A stretch of 38,715 bases of DNA from Planctomycetia bacterium (GCA_034440135.1 JAWXBP010000388.1:1-38715), one strand, 5' to 3'. Positions 27,209-35,832 are shown, counted from the first letter of the stretch. Translations and numbers: made by a program. The notes: generated by a model not told the origin, from the letters alone.

Positions 27209-27608
27209 GTCCGACCCTGACAACGCAGCCGATTATTCGTCCGCCAATGCGAAGTGGTTCGCCCAACCTGCCGTCATCTTAGAGAATTTCTGCGGGTTAC
27301 GCTCGGGGCGGATAAGTTACCGCGCTGGATTTCCTGTCTACCTCACGTGCCTCCGCAAAGGATTCACGCACCACAAGCGCGCAATTCCACCTCGCGCCGC
27401 GTTAGACGATGCGAATGCGAATAAAGTTCCGCAACGATCCGTGCATTCGTTCCGAGCGGAGCGACCGGTCTAGCTTCTCCCGTATGTGCCAGTTGCGCCA
27501 GGGGTTACCGCGCGAGCCATGGAAATGCACGGATGGCCGCGACCCGGTCGAAAACGTCTAGGTAAGCTTCGTCATGGCGGTCCCCCACGGTCACGGAACG
27601 ACCTCGCG
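27209..27608. other. Divergent spacer between dockerin and methyltransferase genes
   Basis: About 400 bp without a supported gene, repeat or clear promoter. A plus-strand frame from 27207 is compositionally unlike its neighbours and was not called. The methyltransferase frame stays open back to 27486, but its upstream 41 codons are Arg/Pro-rich. Confidence 0.4.
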
Positions 27609-28733
27609 ATGCATCCGGAATTTTTGCCCAACTATCGCAGCCCCGACGGCAGTGGTCCGCTGGAGCTGGTCGAAGTCTTGGAATGGCGTAACGGAGAAGT
27701 AATCCGTGGACGGCTGCGGTCGCGCCGCACGGGCGCGGAGTTCCCCATTGAGGACGGCGCCCCGCGATTGATCGTCCCCGAGGAGTTGACTCCCGCGCGG
27801 GCGGTCGACCAGCGGCAAATCGATCTCTCAGACCAACAGATCGATCGCTGGATTGCGGAGCAAACGCTCTCGCCAGAACTGACTGACGCGATTCGCATCC
27901 ACGACGAGGAAAAGTTCGCCCGGACGGAGTTTCTGTTCCAGGCGTTCGATTACGATTCCCCCGGCGAGAAGTACGTGCTCGACTTGGGATGCGGCGATCC
28001 CTCGCTGACGCTCCGCTTTGCGCAACTGGGCTTCCGTTGCTTTGCGTTGGACTTCGCTCCCTACCGGCTGTGCCACAATGGCGGCCGCTACATCGAAGAC
28101 AGCGGGCAACATTTTGAGCGCGTAGTGGCGCTGATGAGCCGGCTGCCGTTTCCGGATCGGATGTTCGACCTGGTGTTCGTGAGCGCAGCCTTGCACCACG
28201 CCACGCCGAATCGCGAGGACGAGTTCGAGTGGTATAACCCACGGAACATGTTCGACACATTGCGCGAAGTCAAACGCGTGCTGAAACGGCACGACGAAGG
28301 CGGGCGATTTATCGCGGCGGGCGAAGGCGTCTATCCCGACGACATGCCGGTCTCCGAGCGTCCGCTGGAAAAGGTCGCGAAGGTCAACGGCTGCTACGAA
28401 TCGCATTACACGATGGCCGAATACCTGTCGCAGTTCGAGGCCGCCGGCATTTACCCGATGTTCTTCGCCAACCAGTTAGACCGCCGGCTCTATTTCGACG
28501 GCTACCTGCCCGACGGGACGCGGTTGCCGTTGCTGCGCCCGGACGACGGCGTCACCATGGATCAACTCTGGCGGATGCGCCACCTATGTCGCCGCAATGC
28601 GACGGCGGCGTCGTTGCGCGAAGTGCTGCCGGACTGGATGCACTTTCGCCGGCTCTATCCGTGGAAACTTCATGAGCCAGCCGGTTGGTTACCTTCAGCA
28701 CATGAATACTGGCGGCTGCGGCTGTCGGCATAG
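27609..28733 (+). CDS. SAM-dependent methyltransferase with degenerate Trm112-like N terminus
   Basis: The 374-aa protein has two parts. The N-terminal ~75 residues (LELVEVLEWRNGEVIRGRLRSRRTGAEFPIEDGAPRLIVPEE) resemble the Trm112/YcaR fold, but zinc-ribbon cysteines are missing. From about 115 on is a class I Rossmann methyltransferase: motif I YVLDLGCGDPSLTLRFA, motif II-like FALDFAP, MSRLPFPDRMFDLVFVSAALHHA as motif IV/post-I, then LREVKRVLK. The substrate is unknown; such proteins are common in polysaccharide or lipid modification loci. The start MHPEFLPNYRSPDG at 27609 fits the domain. It converges on a second methyltransferase gene of similar domain plan, with a hairpin between the stop codons. 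Confidence 0.82.
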   Translation: MHPEFLPNYRSPDGSGPLELVEVLEWRNGEVIRGRLRSRRTGAEFPIEDGAPRLIVPEELTPARAVDQRQIDLSDQQIDRWIAEQTLSPELTDAIRIHDEEKFARTEFLFQAFDYDSPGEKYVLDLGCGDPSLTLRFAQLGFRCFALDFAPYRLCHNGGRYIEDSGQHFERVVALMSRLPFPDRMFDLVFVSAALHHATPNREDEFEWYNPRNMFDTLREVKRVLKRHDEGGRFIAAGEGVYPDDMPVSERPLEKVAKVNGCYESHYTMAEYLSQFEAAGIYPMFFANQLDRRLYFDGYLPDGTRLPLLRPDDGVTMDQLWRMRHLCRRNATAASLREVLPDWMHFRRLYPWKLHEPAGWLPSAHEYWRLRLSA

Positions 28734-28752
28734 CCTCGTGAAAGTGGAGGCT

Positions 28753-28789
28753 CTTCTGTAGCCGAGGTCTGTGACCTCGGCTACAGAAG
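28753..28789. terminator. Perfect 17-bp hairpin between convergent methyltransferase genes
   Basis: Arms 28753-28769 and 28773-28789 (cttctgtagccgaggtc and its complement) pair perfectly around a 3-nt loop. The position between two convergent stop codons suggests a bidirectional terminator. The same arm sequence recurs, slightly diverged, at 31591-31677, so it is also a member of a repeat family. Confidence 0.65.
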
Positions 28790-28825
28790 CGCACTATGCA
28801 TGCCCAAGTATGGTTCGAAAATGCA

Positions 28826-29935
28826 CTACGAATCGCACTTTTCGGACGCGGTCAGCACGGCGTCGGCGTAGCGGCGGGCGAACGGATTTCGCAGCGAGAG
28901 TGATTGCGCGACGAAGTTCGGCAATTGGGGCCGCGAGTATTGGCTGGCGAGGATCGTCGTCTCCCATTTGTTGTGCAAGAAGACGTGATGCACCCGGAAG
29001 CCGACGCTCGCCAGGTCGCGGCGCAGTTGGTCCGGATCGAATCCGAGTCCGGGAGCGTTGTGGAATTCCGCCAGTCGATTGTGCTGTTCCAATTCCTTCG
29101 TGCCGCGCGCAAAGCGCTTCTTGCGCGCGCCTGGAATGAAGCGGTAGAGATGTCCGCGTGAGCGGTAGAGCCACATCGCCAGCGGCCCGTAGTTGGCGGC
29201 GTGCTTATTGGGATCGAAATCGGTCACCAACGCACCGTGGTTGCGAAGCACGCGGTACGATTCCCCCATGAAGCGTTTCGGATCGTACAGGTGATGCAGC
29301 AGGGAATAGCCCGTGATCAGGTCGAACTGATTGTCCGCGAAGGGGAGTTTCTCGGCGTCGCCCAGGATGCCGAGGTAACCCTTCGACTTGGTCTTGCGGA
29401 GCGCCTGCAACGAGATGTCGCAGCCGATCTTCGTGGCGAACGCGGAGTCGCTCGTGCCTTCCAGCACATTGCCGGGACCGCAGCCGACGTCCAGATGCCG
29501 GCCAGGGCGCTGCAAATGCAGTTGCCCCAGGACGCTTTCCAGCCGCTGCGACGTGGCCGTGTTGGCGTGAATTTTTTTGTTCTCGTATTCCTCGATCACC
29601 CGCTCATAGACAAAGTGATTCGCCGATTTCACATCCTGCTCGGCGGCCTTCGCACGATCGACGGCCTCAGTTTCAGCGCTTCCCTTGAGCAACGACTCGC
29701 GTAATACGTCCGACCAGAGGACCGGAATTCCGTCCGTCAGCACTGGATAGGCGCGCTGGCAGCGTTCGCACTTGAGCGCCCCCGGAAGGGGGTCGTTAAG
29801 CCGCTGGCGCACCATGTCGGGGAAATGGACATCCGTGGTCACGCATTCCAACGGGCCGTGGCACTCGGGGCAAACGGAGAGCGCCATCAACGTCCGGAGT
29901 TGCGTATCCTCGGACAGGGGGCAGGCAGTCGACAT
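28826..29935 (-). CDS. SAM-dependent methyltransferase with Trm112-like zinc ribbon
   Basis: The 369-aa protein begins with a zinc-ribbon Trm112-like domain (VCPECHGPLECV ... LKCERCQRAYPVLTDGIPVLW; four Cys as CPEC and CERC). A helical linker leads to a class I methyltransferase: HLDVGCGPGNVLEG (motif I), GCDISLQALRKTKSK, GDAEKLPFADNQFDLITGYSLLHHLYDPKRFMGESYRVLRNHGALVTDFDP. A Trp/Arg/Tyr-rich region follows (LAMWLYRSRGHLYRFIPGARKK), perhaps for substrate binding. The acceptor is unknown. The start MSTACPL at 29935 was chosen because the zinc ribbon follows directly; the frame is open to 30082 but that part looks untranslated. It shares its domain plan with the gene converging on it. Confidence 0.85.
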   Translation of the reverse strand: MSTACPLSEDTQLRTLMALSVCPECHGPLECVTTDVHFPDMVRQRLNDPLPGALKCERCQRAYPVLTDGIPVLWSDVLRESLLKGSAETEAVDRAKAAEQDVKSANHFVYERVIEEYENKKIHANTATSQRLESVLGQLHLQRPGRHLDVGCGPGNVLEGTSDSAFATKIGCDISLQALRKTKSKGYLGILGDAEKLPFADNQFDLITGYSLLHHLYDPKRFMGESYRVLRNHGALVTDFDPNKHAANYGPLAMWLYRSRGHLYRFIPGARKKRFARGTKELEQHNRLAEFHNAPGLGFDPDQLRRDLASVGFRVHHVFLHNKWETTILASQYSRPQLPNFVAQSLSLRNPFARRYADAVLTASEKCDS

Positions 29936-30213
29936 GAGCGTTCTCGAAGGCGATGAAGTTTCAGCCGGCAGCGGGCTCTTGAACTCGTTTCCCTGGCCAG
30001 GATTCGCAAGATTTAGTTGCGGAATCCCCTGTCGAACTGGTAATTCAAGAGCGCCAGGCGGCACCGTCCGCGCATTCGCCACCCCCTGCGAAAGCTAGAC
30101 CCCACTCAAGTTTGCCATGGCAGTTGCTGGGTTTCAAGCCGGGACGTGGCGCGGGCACTGTAAATCGGCCTCCCACGGCGCAACTGGCAATGGTGCGAGG
30201 ATTTTGATGGGAG

Positions 30214-31485
30214 CTAGTGGCTGCTACCGGCCAAAGCGATTGCCACCGCTTGACCGGTGCGGGCATAGTTCAGCGTTACAGCCCGCGCCGCTGCGCCGAT
30301 GAGCGGTTGATCCGCGACCACATTTACCGGACACGATGGATCCGGCCGCTCGAAGTTCAGAGTCGTGGGAACCAAATCATGTTGAAACGCGAGGATCGTG
30401 GCCAACAGTTCCACGGCGCCGCCACCGGGCCCCAAATTGCCGAAGTAGCTGGACGGGGCCGTAACTGGGAGGTCACCGAGCGTGGCGCGAATTGCGTCTG
30501 CCTCCATCGCGTCGCCGGACCGCGTGCTCGCGCCATGCGCATTTAAGTGCCCTAACTCCTTGGAATCCCATCGTGCTGCCGCCAGTGCGCCGCAAAGCAC
30601 GCGCCGGATCGCGTCGCCGCGCAATGGGCGACTCGGTGTGACGGGTTCGAAAGCGCTCGAAGCGCCCATGAACCGCGCCAATACCGGCGCATGACGCGCC
30701 GCGGCCGAAGCGGCCGTCTCCAGCACGAACGCCGCGGCCCCTTCGCCATGTACGCGTCCGTCGCGATCGCTGTCAAAAGGGCGGCACGCTTTTTCGGGCG
30801 CAGCGTTGCGCTGGGAAGCATCGAGTTGTTGGGAACGCACAAAAGCCGTTGCCGACAGCCAACTGCCAACGCCGCCGGCAATCATTGCGTCGGCCTGCCC
30901 GCGTTCGATAACGTGGGCGGCTTCGGCGAGTGCCATCAAGGACGAGGCTTCGCCGAGGGTGATCGAGTTGTTCGGACCGCGCGCGTCGTGGGCAATGCCG
31001 ATGTGGCACGCCGGCATGTTGGGCAGGTATTTCAACATCCAGAGCGGAAAAATCTCGCGCATCGCCGCTTCTCCCCAGCGACGGATATCAAAGCGACGAT
31101 CCATGGCGCTGGCGCGATACGCCGACTCAATCTCCTCGGGCGGCGTGTGCATCAATTCCGCGCCGAAGATGACGCCCAGTCGTTCCGGGTCGACGGCGCC
31201 CGGGGTCAGCGCCGCATGCCGCGTCGCCATCCCGGCCGCGGCGACCGCGAACTGAATTTCGCGCGACATCACCTTGAGGCTTTTGCGCGGCGTAATGTAC
31301 TGTTTGCCATCGAAATCGGTGATCTCACCGCCGAAATGGACTGGCAGCCCGTTCGTCGGAAATGCGGCCACCGGCTTCACGCCGCTGCGGCCGCTGAGCA
31401 GGGAATTCCAGAAGGCGTCAACGCCGATGCCAATCGGGCTAACCACGCCGAGGCCGGTGATGACGACTTCCCTGATGGACGACAT
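30214..31485 (-). CDS. Beta-ketoacyl synthase-like protein with altered active site
   Basis: The 423-aa protein is of the thiolase-fold KAS/FabF family (VVITGLGVVSPIGIGVDAFW, VIFGAELMHTPPEE, AGGVGSWLS, CRPFDSDRDGRVHGEGAAAFVLE). Aligned without gaps to the FabF segment from GPSISIATACTS to VAGG, the nucleophilic Cys position is Glu (GPNNSITLGEASS, E179). The first His is kept (NAHGASTRSGDA, H317). The second His, in GHLLGAAG of FabF, is Asn (YFGNLGPGGGAVE, N350), and the preceding Lys is Ser. It therefore cannot condense acyl chains as FabF does. It may be a chain-length-factor-like partner, a decarboxylase or a binding protein (inference). No ACP or active KAS gene is adjacent. The start MSSIREVV at 31485 fits the family; 31518 is also open. 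Confidence 0.8.
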   Translation of the reverse strand: MSSIREVVITGLGVVSPIGIGVDAFWNSLLSGRSGVKPVAAFPTNGLPVHFGGEITDFDGKQYITPRKSLKVMSREIQFAVAAAGMATRHAALTPGAVDPERLGVIFGAELMHTPPEEIESAYRASAMDRRFDIRRWGEAAMREIFPLWMLKYLPNMPACHIGIAHDARGPNNSITLGEASSLMALAEAAHVIERGQADAMIAGGVGSWLSATAFVRSQQLDASQRNAAPEKACRPFDSDRDGRVHGEGAAAFVLETAASAAARHAPVLARFMGASSAFEPVTPSRPLRGDAIRRVLCGALAAARWDSKELGHLNAHGASTRSGDAMEADAIRATLGDLPVTAPSSYFGNLGPGGGAVELLATILAFQHDLVPTTLNFERPDPSCPVNVVADQPLIGAAARAVTLNYARTGQAVAIALAGSSH

Positions 31486-31590
31486 GGCGATTCGCGGCGT
31501 TCTGACTTCGAAGGCCATCCGGGCCGGGAAACGCTCCTTGCTGCAGTACTAAAAAACCGACTCTTGGTCGGATGCAATTCTGGATTCTTG

Positions 31591-31677
31591 TCTTCAGTAG
31601 CCGACCTCTGTGAGATCGGTGGAGTTGACGCGTTTTGGGATTCGACGGCCGAGGTCACAGACCTCGGCTACAGAAGA
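31591..31677. repeat. Inverted GCCGAGGTC-type repeat pair
   Basis: The left arm (31591-31620, tcttcagtagccgacctctg) and right arm (31648-31677) are imperfect reverse complements. The right arm contains the same cagacctcggctacagaag block as the hairpin at 28773-28789. They enclose about 27 bp and lie between the ketoacyl-synthase-like gene and the stop of the export gene. No gene is supported in 31486-31816. Confidence 0.55.
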
Positions 31678-31816
31678 CGCATCGTAAACCGACGGCGGAC
31701 AACTATTAGTGTGTGCTCAAGGTTCCATTCGCGGCAAGGGCGCTCGGGTTGGCCGAAGTTCGACCGTTCAGGTGCGCAATTCGCTGTTTTGATGACGGCG
31801 GCGGTTTTGAAGGCCG

Positions 31817-33121
31817 CTAGATCGACCCCAATTTTGCAAAGTTCACTGCCACGCCCTGAAACGGGACGACGCCGTAGACGCCGCGGGTGAACACCAGGTT
31901 GATGATATCGTCGGCTACCAGCATGGCGCTCTTGGGAACGACGACGATGTCCGAGTCGTTCAGCCAGATCTCGTCCGCGGGACAGGGGCGGTGAGCGTAC
32001 AACGCCCCGCGCAGGTCGAGCATCGTGGCGATCAAGCGCCAATCGTCGGCGCGCCGGAACACGACCACCTGGCGCAGATTCGCTCCGACGTTCCAGCCTC
32101 CGGCCAGCGCGATCGCTTGCAGCGACGTGGTCGGCCCCTCCAAGGTGAACCGGCCGCCGCTTTTTACTTCGCCCACGACAAAGACGTAGCGCGGCGCCCG
32201 CTGCTCGAGTACCGGCGTGACTTCGATGCCTTCGATTTCCTGGTCGTACCGCGCGTCGATTTCCCGCTTCAGCTCGCCGAGCGTCAGCCCCTGTGCCCAG
32301 ACGCTGCCGATCGCCGGCAACGCGATGGTGCCTTCCGGCGTCACCTTGGCCGAACGCGTCTGGCCGCCGAAGCCGAACCGGCTGTCGACCGTGGCGCGGA
32401 GATCTTCCAGCTTGGTATTCACCTTCGTCGGCGTCACGGTGACGGCGGGCACCGGGTAGAACTTCTTGTAGAGTTCTTCCAACTCATCGCGCAGCTGCGT
32501 GACGTTTTTTCGCGTGGCGCGCACCTGCCCCAACAGCTTGAGCGTGACCGTGCCGTCGGGCAGGATGATCACCGTGCGGTTGAGTTCCTTGTCCGTCACC
32601 GATTCAATGCTCAGCTCGTCGCCGACATTAAGTTGATACGGATGCGCACTTTCATCGCGCGTCACGCGGTACACGAGCGACAGCAAATCATCGACGCGCA
32701 GCCGATATTCCGGCACATGTGCTTCGCGGGCATGCCCCACGTATTCGCCTTGCGCGTAGGCCTGCCACTCGATCAATCGCATCGACTCCCAACCCGATTC
32801 GCCGCAGTTGCCGTCCGCCGTGCAATCGACGCCGTTGATCGCATGGGGCGCTGCCGGGCCGAGCGCCTGGCAGAGTTGCACGTTTCGATCCGCGATGTTG
32901 GCGCTCGGACTCGTCGTTCGCGTCAGCGCCGCCCACATTGGTTTGCCGGTGTGATCGACAGGCCAGCGCAATGGCGTCTGCGACGACGCCGTGGATCGCG
33001 GAGCGCTGGACGGCTGCCGGCCCGACGAGACGGACCAACTCGTCAGGCCTAGGCCAGCCAGCGAAACAATCGCGACGGCGAACGTCGTCAGGCAGTTTTG
33101 GCGACTTAACTTGATACGCAT
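31817..33121 (-). CDS. Polysaccharide biosynthesis/export protein, Wza-like
   Basis: The 434-aa protein begins with a signal/anchor segment (MRIKLSRQNCLTTFAVAIVSLAGLGLTSW). After a Cys-containing spacer (CQALGPAAPH ... CTADGNCGESG) comes a poly-export domain (YQLNVGDELSIESVTDKELNRTVIILPDGTVTLKLLGQVRATRKNVTQLRDEL), a second similar segment (VTPEGTIALPAIGSVWAQGLTLGELKREI) and an SLBB-type domain (YVFVVGEVKSGGRFTLEGPTTSLQAIALAGGW). This is the plan of outer-membrane exopolysaccharide export proteins. ATG 33121 has AAGGA about 9 nt upstream. It lies 25 bp downstream of the TPR gene on the same strand, so the two are probably one operon. No glycosyltransferases or Wzc-like genes are nearby. Confidence 0.85.
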   Translation of the reverse strand: MRIKLSRQNCLTTFAVAIVSLAGLGLTSWSVSSGRQPSSAPRSTASSQTPLRWPVDHTGKPMWAALTRTTSPSANIADRNVQLCQALGPAAPHAINGVDCTADGNCGESGWESMRLIEWQAYAQGEYVGHAREAHVPEYRLRVDDLLSLVYRVTRDESAHPYQLNVGDELSIESVTDKELNRTVIILPDGTVTLKLLGQVRATRKNVTQLRDELEELYKKFYPVPAVTVTPTKVNTKLEDLRATVDSRFGFGGQTRSAKVTPEGTIALPAIGSVWAQGLTLGELKREIDARYDQEIEGIEVTPVLEQRAPRYVFVVGEVKSGGRFTLEGPTTSLQAIALAGGWNVGANLRQVVVFRRADDWRLIATMLDLRGALYAHRPCPADEIWLNDSDIVVVPKSAMLVADDIINLVFTRGVYGVVPFQGVAVNFAKLGSI

Positions 33122-33146
33122 CGAGGACGATCCTTCGATCAGGTTA

Positions 33147-34430
33147 CTATTTCGCGGTGTTCGTCGACTTCCACGGCCACCATCCGCGCGTAGCGCTCGG
33201 CGACGCATCTTGGACAGCCGGCGATTCTTTCGCCGTGACCGCGGACGGCGCGGCGGTCGGTTGATTGTTCAGGAATTGCTCGTGTTTCGCGGCCGTCATC
33301 GAATCGGGCTTGACCCATTCGACTTTCACCGCCGTCGACGGCGCCTTGACGCCAGCCTTGGGCGTCACAGCCGCCAGCGCCGCTTTCGCTTCTTGCTCGG
33401 CGCGCGCGGCGAGGTCGTTTTCGCCGAGTCGCTTGTGCGCCTTCGCCAGGTTGGCCCACGCTACAGGGCTTTCTTGCGATTCCAAGCTTTGCAGAAATAG
33501 GTTTCGCGCCTCGGACCAATTCCCTTTCGCCGCCATCAACGTGCCGAGATCGTTGGCGGCCATGTGATTTTGCGGGGAGGCCAACAGCGCGGCCTGAAAG
33601 TAAACCATCGCCTCGGCTTCCGTGGAGCTGAGACGTTCGCCACGCTCGCCCGCCATCGCGGCCGACAACTTGCCGAGCCCGTGCAGCGCCATCGACCCGG
33701 CCAACTCACGGCCGGAGCAGACGCCTAATTGTTCGCGGGCATACGTGTAGTAGCGTTGCCGTGCGACGAGCGGCGTCACACCTTCCAACGGTTCGTAGCG
33801 ATAGACCGGCGTAGCATGGGCCGTGACGAGCATCGACACGTCGAGGTGGGCTTCCAGACTCGCGCCGCGCGGAACAAAATCCTCGGCTTCGTCGAGCGCC
33901 CGCATGCCGGCGGCCAGCGCGGCGCTATGGGCGTTGACGCTTTGTTCCACGTCGAGCGCTTGGGAAAGCGTCCGCAAAGCATGAATGAATTCTTCCCGAG
34001 CGGAGAAGTAAGCGCGGCGGCCGGCCAGGTCGAAGCCACGGCGCGTATGCGCGTCGGCTTCTTGCGCGACCAGTTCCATCGCCTCGGTATGCCCGGCGTC
34101 AAACGCCGTGATCTGCGATTGGCCGCGTGCCTCGCGGGAATCGAGCCCTGGCGGATCCTCCAGCGGCAAGTCGATGGATTCGCGAGCGAAATTCTCATGG
34201 CGGGGAATCGGCTGCAGTGTTTCGGTTCCCCAGGGCGTCAGCGCGATGGCTTCGATGTGTCCCGTTAGCGCGGCGGGCGGCTCGGCGGCAAAGGCCGGAG
34301 CGGCGCTTCCCAGGCAGCAGAAGACGGCGCCGCGCAACCAACCGGGCGCTCGTGTCGCGGAAGCGGGACGCCTCGTCGGAAAGTTCCTTCCACCGCCGTG
34401 CCGCATAGGACAGTACGCTCCTTCGCTCAT
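33147..34430 (-). CDS. Exported TPR-repeat protein
   Basis: The protein of about 427 residues has a late hydrophobic signal-like segment (GWLRGAVFCCLGSAAPAFAAEPP) after a basic start. A helical middle (AHTRRGFDLAGRRAYFSAREEFIHALRTLSQALD) leads to two or three TPR motifs (AEAMVYFQAALLASPQNHMAANDLGTLMAAKGNWSEARNLFLQSL, then VAWANLAKAHKRLGENDLAARAEQEA). The Ala/Pro/Thr-rich tail ends GWWPWKSTNTAK. TPR proteins mediate protein contacts; with the Wza-like gene next door, a role in an export or envelope complex is plausible. The start is uncertain: ATG 34430 was chosen, ATG 34406 also fits, and the open frame to 34526 is probably not used. Confidence 0.75.
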   Translation of the reverse strand: MSEGAYCPMRHGGGRNFPTRRPASATRAPGWLRGAVFCCLGSAAPAFAAEPPAALTGHIEAIALTPWGTETLQPIPRHENFARESIDLPLEDPPGLDSREARGQSQITAFDAGHTEAMELVAQEADAHTRRGFDLAGRRAYFSAREEFIHALRTLSQALDVEQSVNAHSAALAAGMRALDEAEDFVPRGASLEAHLDVSMLVTAHATPVYRYEPLEGVTPLVARQRYYTYAREQLGVCSGRELAGSMALHGLGKLSAAMAGERGERLSSTEAEAMVYFQAALLASPQNHMAANDLGTLMAAKGNWSEARNLFLQSLESQESPVAWANLAKAHKRLGENDLAARAEQEAKAALAAVTPKAGVKAPSTAVKVEWVKPDSMTAAKHEQFLNNQPTAAPSAVTAKESPAVQDASPSATRGWWPWKSTNTAK

Positions 34431-34578
34431 CCATGACCTGCCCGCGTGAATTCGCAGGGCTTCATCGCGACGTAGCATCATCCACGTCGCGACATACGTT
34501 CGATCGTCACGCCGCAATCTACGCAATCAACCAATTCACATTACATTGACGCGCGAACTCACCACGACGATGGCACAG

Positions 34579-34619
34579 TCGGCATGCCGCGCCGCACCGC
34601 TGAACTCGGCATGTCGCGC
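34579..34619. promoter_or_regulatory. 14-bp direct repeats upstream of the TPR/export operon
   Basis: tcggcatgccgcgc (34579-34592) and tcggcatgtcgcgc (34606-34619) differ at one base and are 27 bp apart. They lie about 150 bp upstream of the TPR gene start. They could be paired operator sites; nothing identifies the regulator. Confidence 0.3.
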
Positions 34620-34663
34620 GACAATGGACTATGCGGAAAGACCCGCCAGGTCGCAGAGATTTC

Positions 34664-34750
34664 GTAGGTCAGGCTTTCCAGCCTGACGCCCGCTTTGTAC
34701 GCATTTCAAAAAATGCGTTTGAACCTGTCAGGCTGGAAAGCCTGACCTAC
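34664..34750. mobile_element. 87-bp palindromic element with perfect 24-bp terminal repeats
   Basis: Arms 34664-34687 and 34727-34750 (beginning gtaggtcaggctttcc) are perfectly complementary over 24 bp. Each arm is itself partly palindromic (caggctttccagcctg). The 39-bp core holds another hairpin, acgcattt/aaatgcgt (34699-34706 and 34711-34718). No gene is encoded. It resembles a miniature inverted-repeat or REP-like element between the nuclease gene end and the TPR operon. It could also act as a terminator for the minus-strand TPR operon's upstream neighbour. Confidence 0.65.
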
Positions 34751-34767
34751 GGGATGGCCCAATGCCG

Positions 34768-35730
34768 TTAAAACAGCCGCTTCTGCCAGGCTCTGCCCAG
34801 CGGATAGGCCTCGTGGCCCGCTTCACACAAACGATCGACAAAGCTTTCCGGACCGTGCGTACAGTAAATCACGCGCGGCTGGACGCGTTCGACCGCCTCG
34901 AACAACTCGTCAAAGTCGGCATGATCCGAAATCGGCAGCGCGTGATCGACGCCCTGCCGATAGCGCGTGGACTCGTCGATCGACCAGCCGGTAACGGCGA
35001 ACTTGACCGGCGCGATGAAGTCGAACGCCGCCCCCGACCTCCGGCTCCGCGGCGGCACGATCGCCACGGCGGGCTGATTGCAGTTCTCGGGCGTCAACAA
35101 TTCGTAAGGGCCCAGGTCGACGCCGCATTGGTGATACACCTGGCTGACCGCGGCGATCGACGGATGCTGCCGCACCAACAACCCGCGGTCGGTCAGCAAC
35201 CGCGTGATCTCTTGCGCCTTCCCCAGGGCATAGGCGTACACCACGGCCGGACGCCCCGCGTCGAGCGTGATGCGAATCAGCCGCTCGAACTTGTCCAGCA
35301 CCTCTTCACGCGGCGGCATCCGATATCGCGACACGCCGTAGGTGGTTTCCATGACCAGGACGTCGGCGTGCGGCAATTCCGCCGCCTCGGCCGTCGCACT
35401 GGCGCCCAGCTTGAAATCGCCTGTATAGAGCAGCGATTGATCGCCGTCTTCGGCCAGCAACATCGCCGAGCCCAAACAATGCCCGGCTGGATACGTTGTC
35501 AGTCGCACGTCGCCGAACTCCAGCGGTTGGCGATACGGCATTTCCATCACGGGGCCGCCGCTCATCCGCAGGCGATACAACAAACCGGTGGCCGGCGTGC
35601 AGAGCGCCATCTCGTGCCGCGCCATGTGATCGGAATGCGCGTGCGAGATAAAACCGCGCGGCTGACGATGCGTGGCGTCAACCGCGAGGCTTGCTCGAGT
35701 AATCTTCAGCGCCCGGTCGTAGTGAAACAT
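34768..35730 (-). CDS. MBL-fold beta-CASP exonuclease
   Basis: The 320-aa metallo-beta-lactamase-fold protein resembles mRNA 3'-processing/exonuclease proteins (COG1236-like). Metal motifs: ISHAHSDHMARHE (motif II), GHCLGSAMLL (motif III His), YTGDFKLG (motif IV Asp). A beta-CASP region has METTYGVSRYRMPPREEVL, VVYAYALGKAQEITRLL and the motif C-like PISDHADFDELFEAVERVQPRVIYCTHG. It is probably a DNA or RNA nuclease; a DNA repair role is possible, since similar proteins sit beside ATP-dependent ligases, but no ligase is present here. MFHYDRALKITRASLAVD at 35730 was chosen as the likely start; ATG 35757 is in frame. It lies 102 bp downstream of the HAMP-like gene. Confidence 0.83.
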   Translation of the reverse strand: MFHYDRALKITRASLAVDATHRQPRGFISHAHSDHMARHEMALCTPATGLLYRLRMSGGPVMEMPYRQPLEFGDVRLTTYPAGHCLGSAMLLAEDGDQSLLYTGDFKLGASATAEAAELPHADVLVMETTYGVSRYRMPPREEVLDKFERLIRITLDAGRPAVVYAYALGKAQEITRLLTDRGLLVRQHPSIAAVSQVYHQCGVDLGPYELLTPENCNQPAVAIVPPRSRRSGAAFDFIAPVKFAVTGWSIDESTRYRQGVDHALPISDHADFDELFEAVERVQPRVIYCTHGPESFVDRLCEAGHEAYPLGRAWQKRLF

Positions 35731-35832
35731 CGAGCAGCAACTGTAGAAAGTCGCCATAGAGCCAGCAGCGTCAGCGCCTGGAGCGCACCGCCCACGGCGA
35801 CGCCACCGAAGATTCTCGCCGAGCGCGAGCGA

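Noticed and set aside
30691-31890. 399-codon plus-strand open frame opposite the ketoacyl-synthase-like gene
   Set aside because: It spans two unrelated minus-strand genes and a repeat, with no coherent domain.
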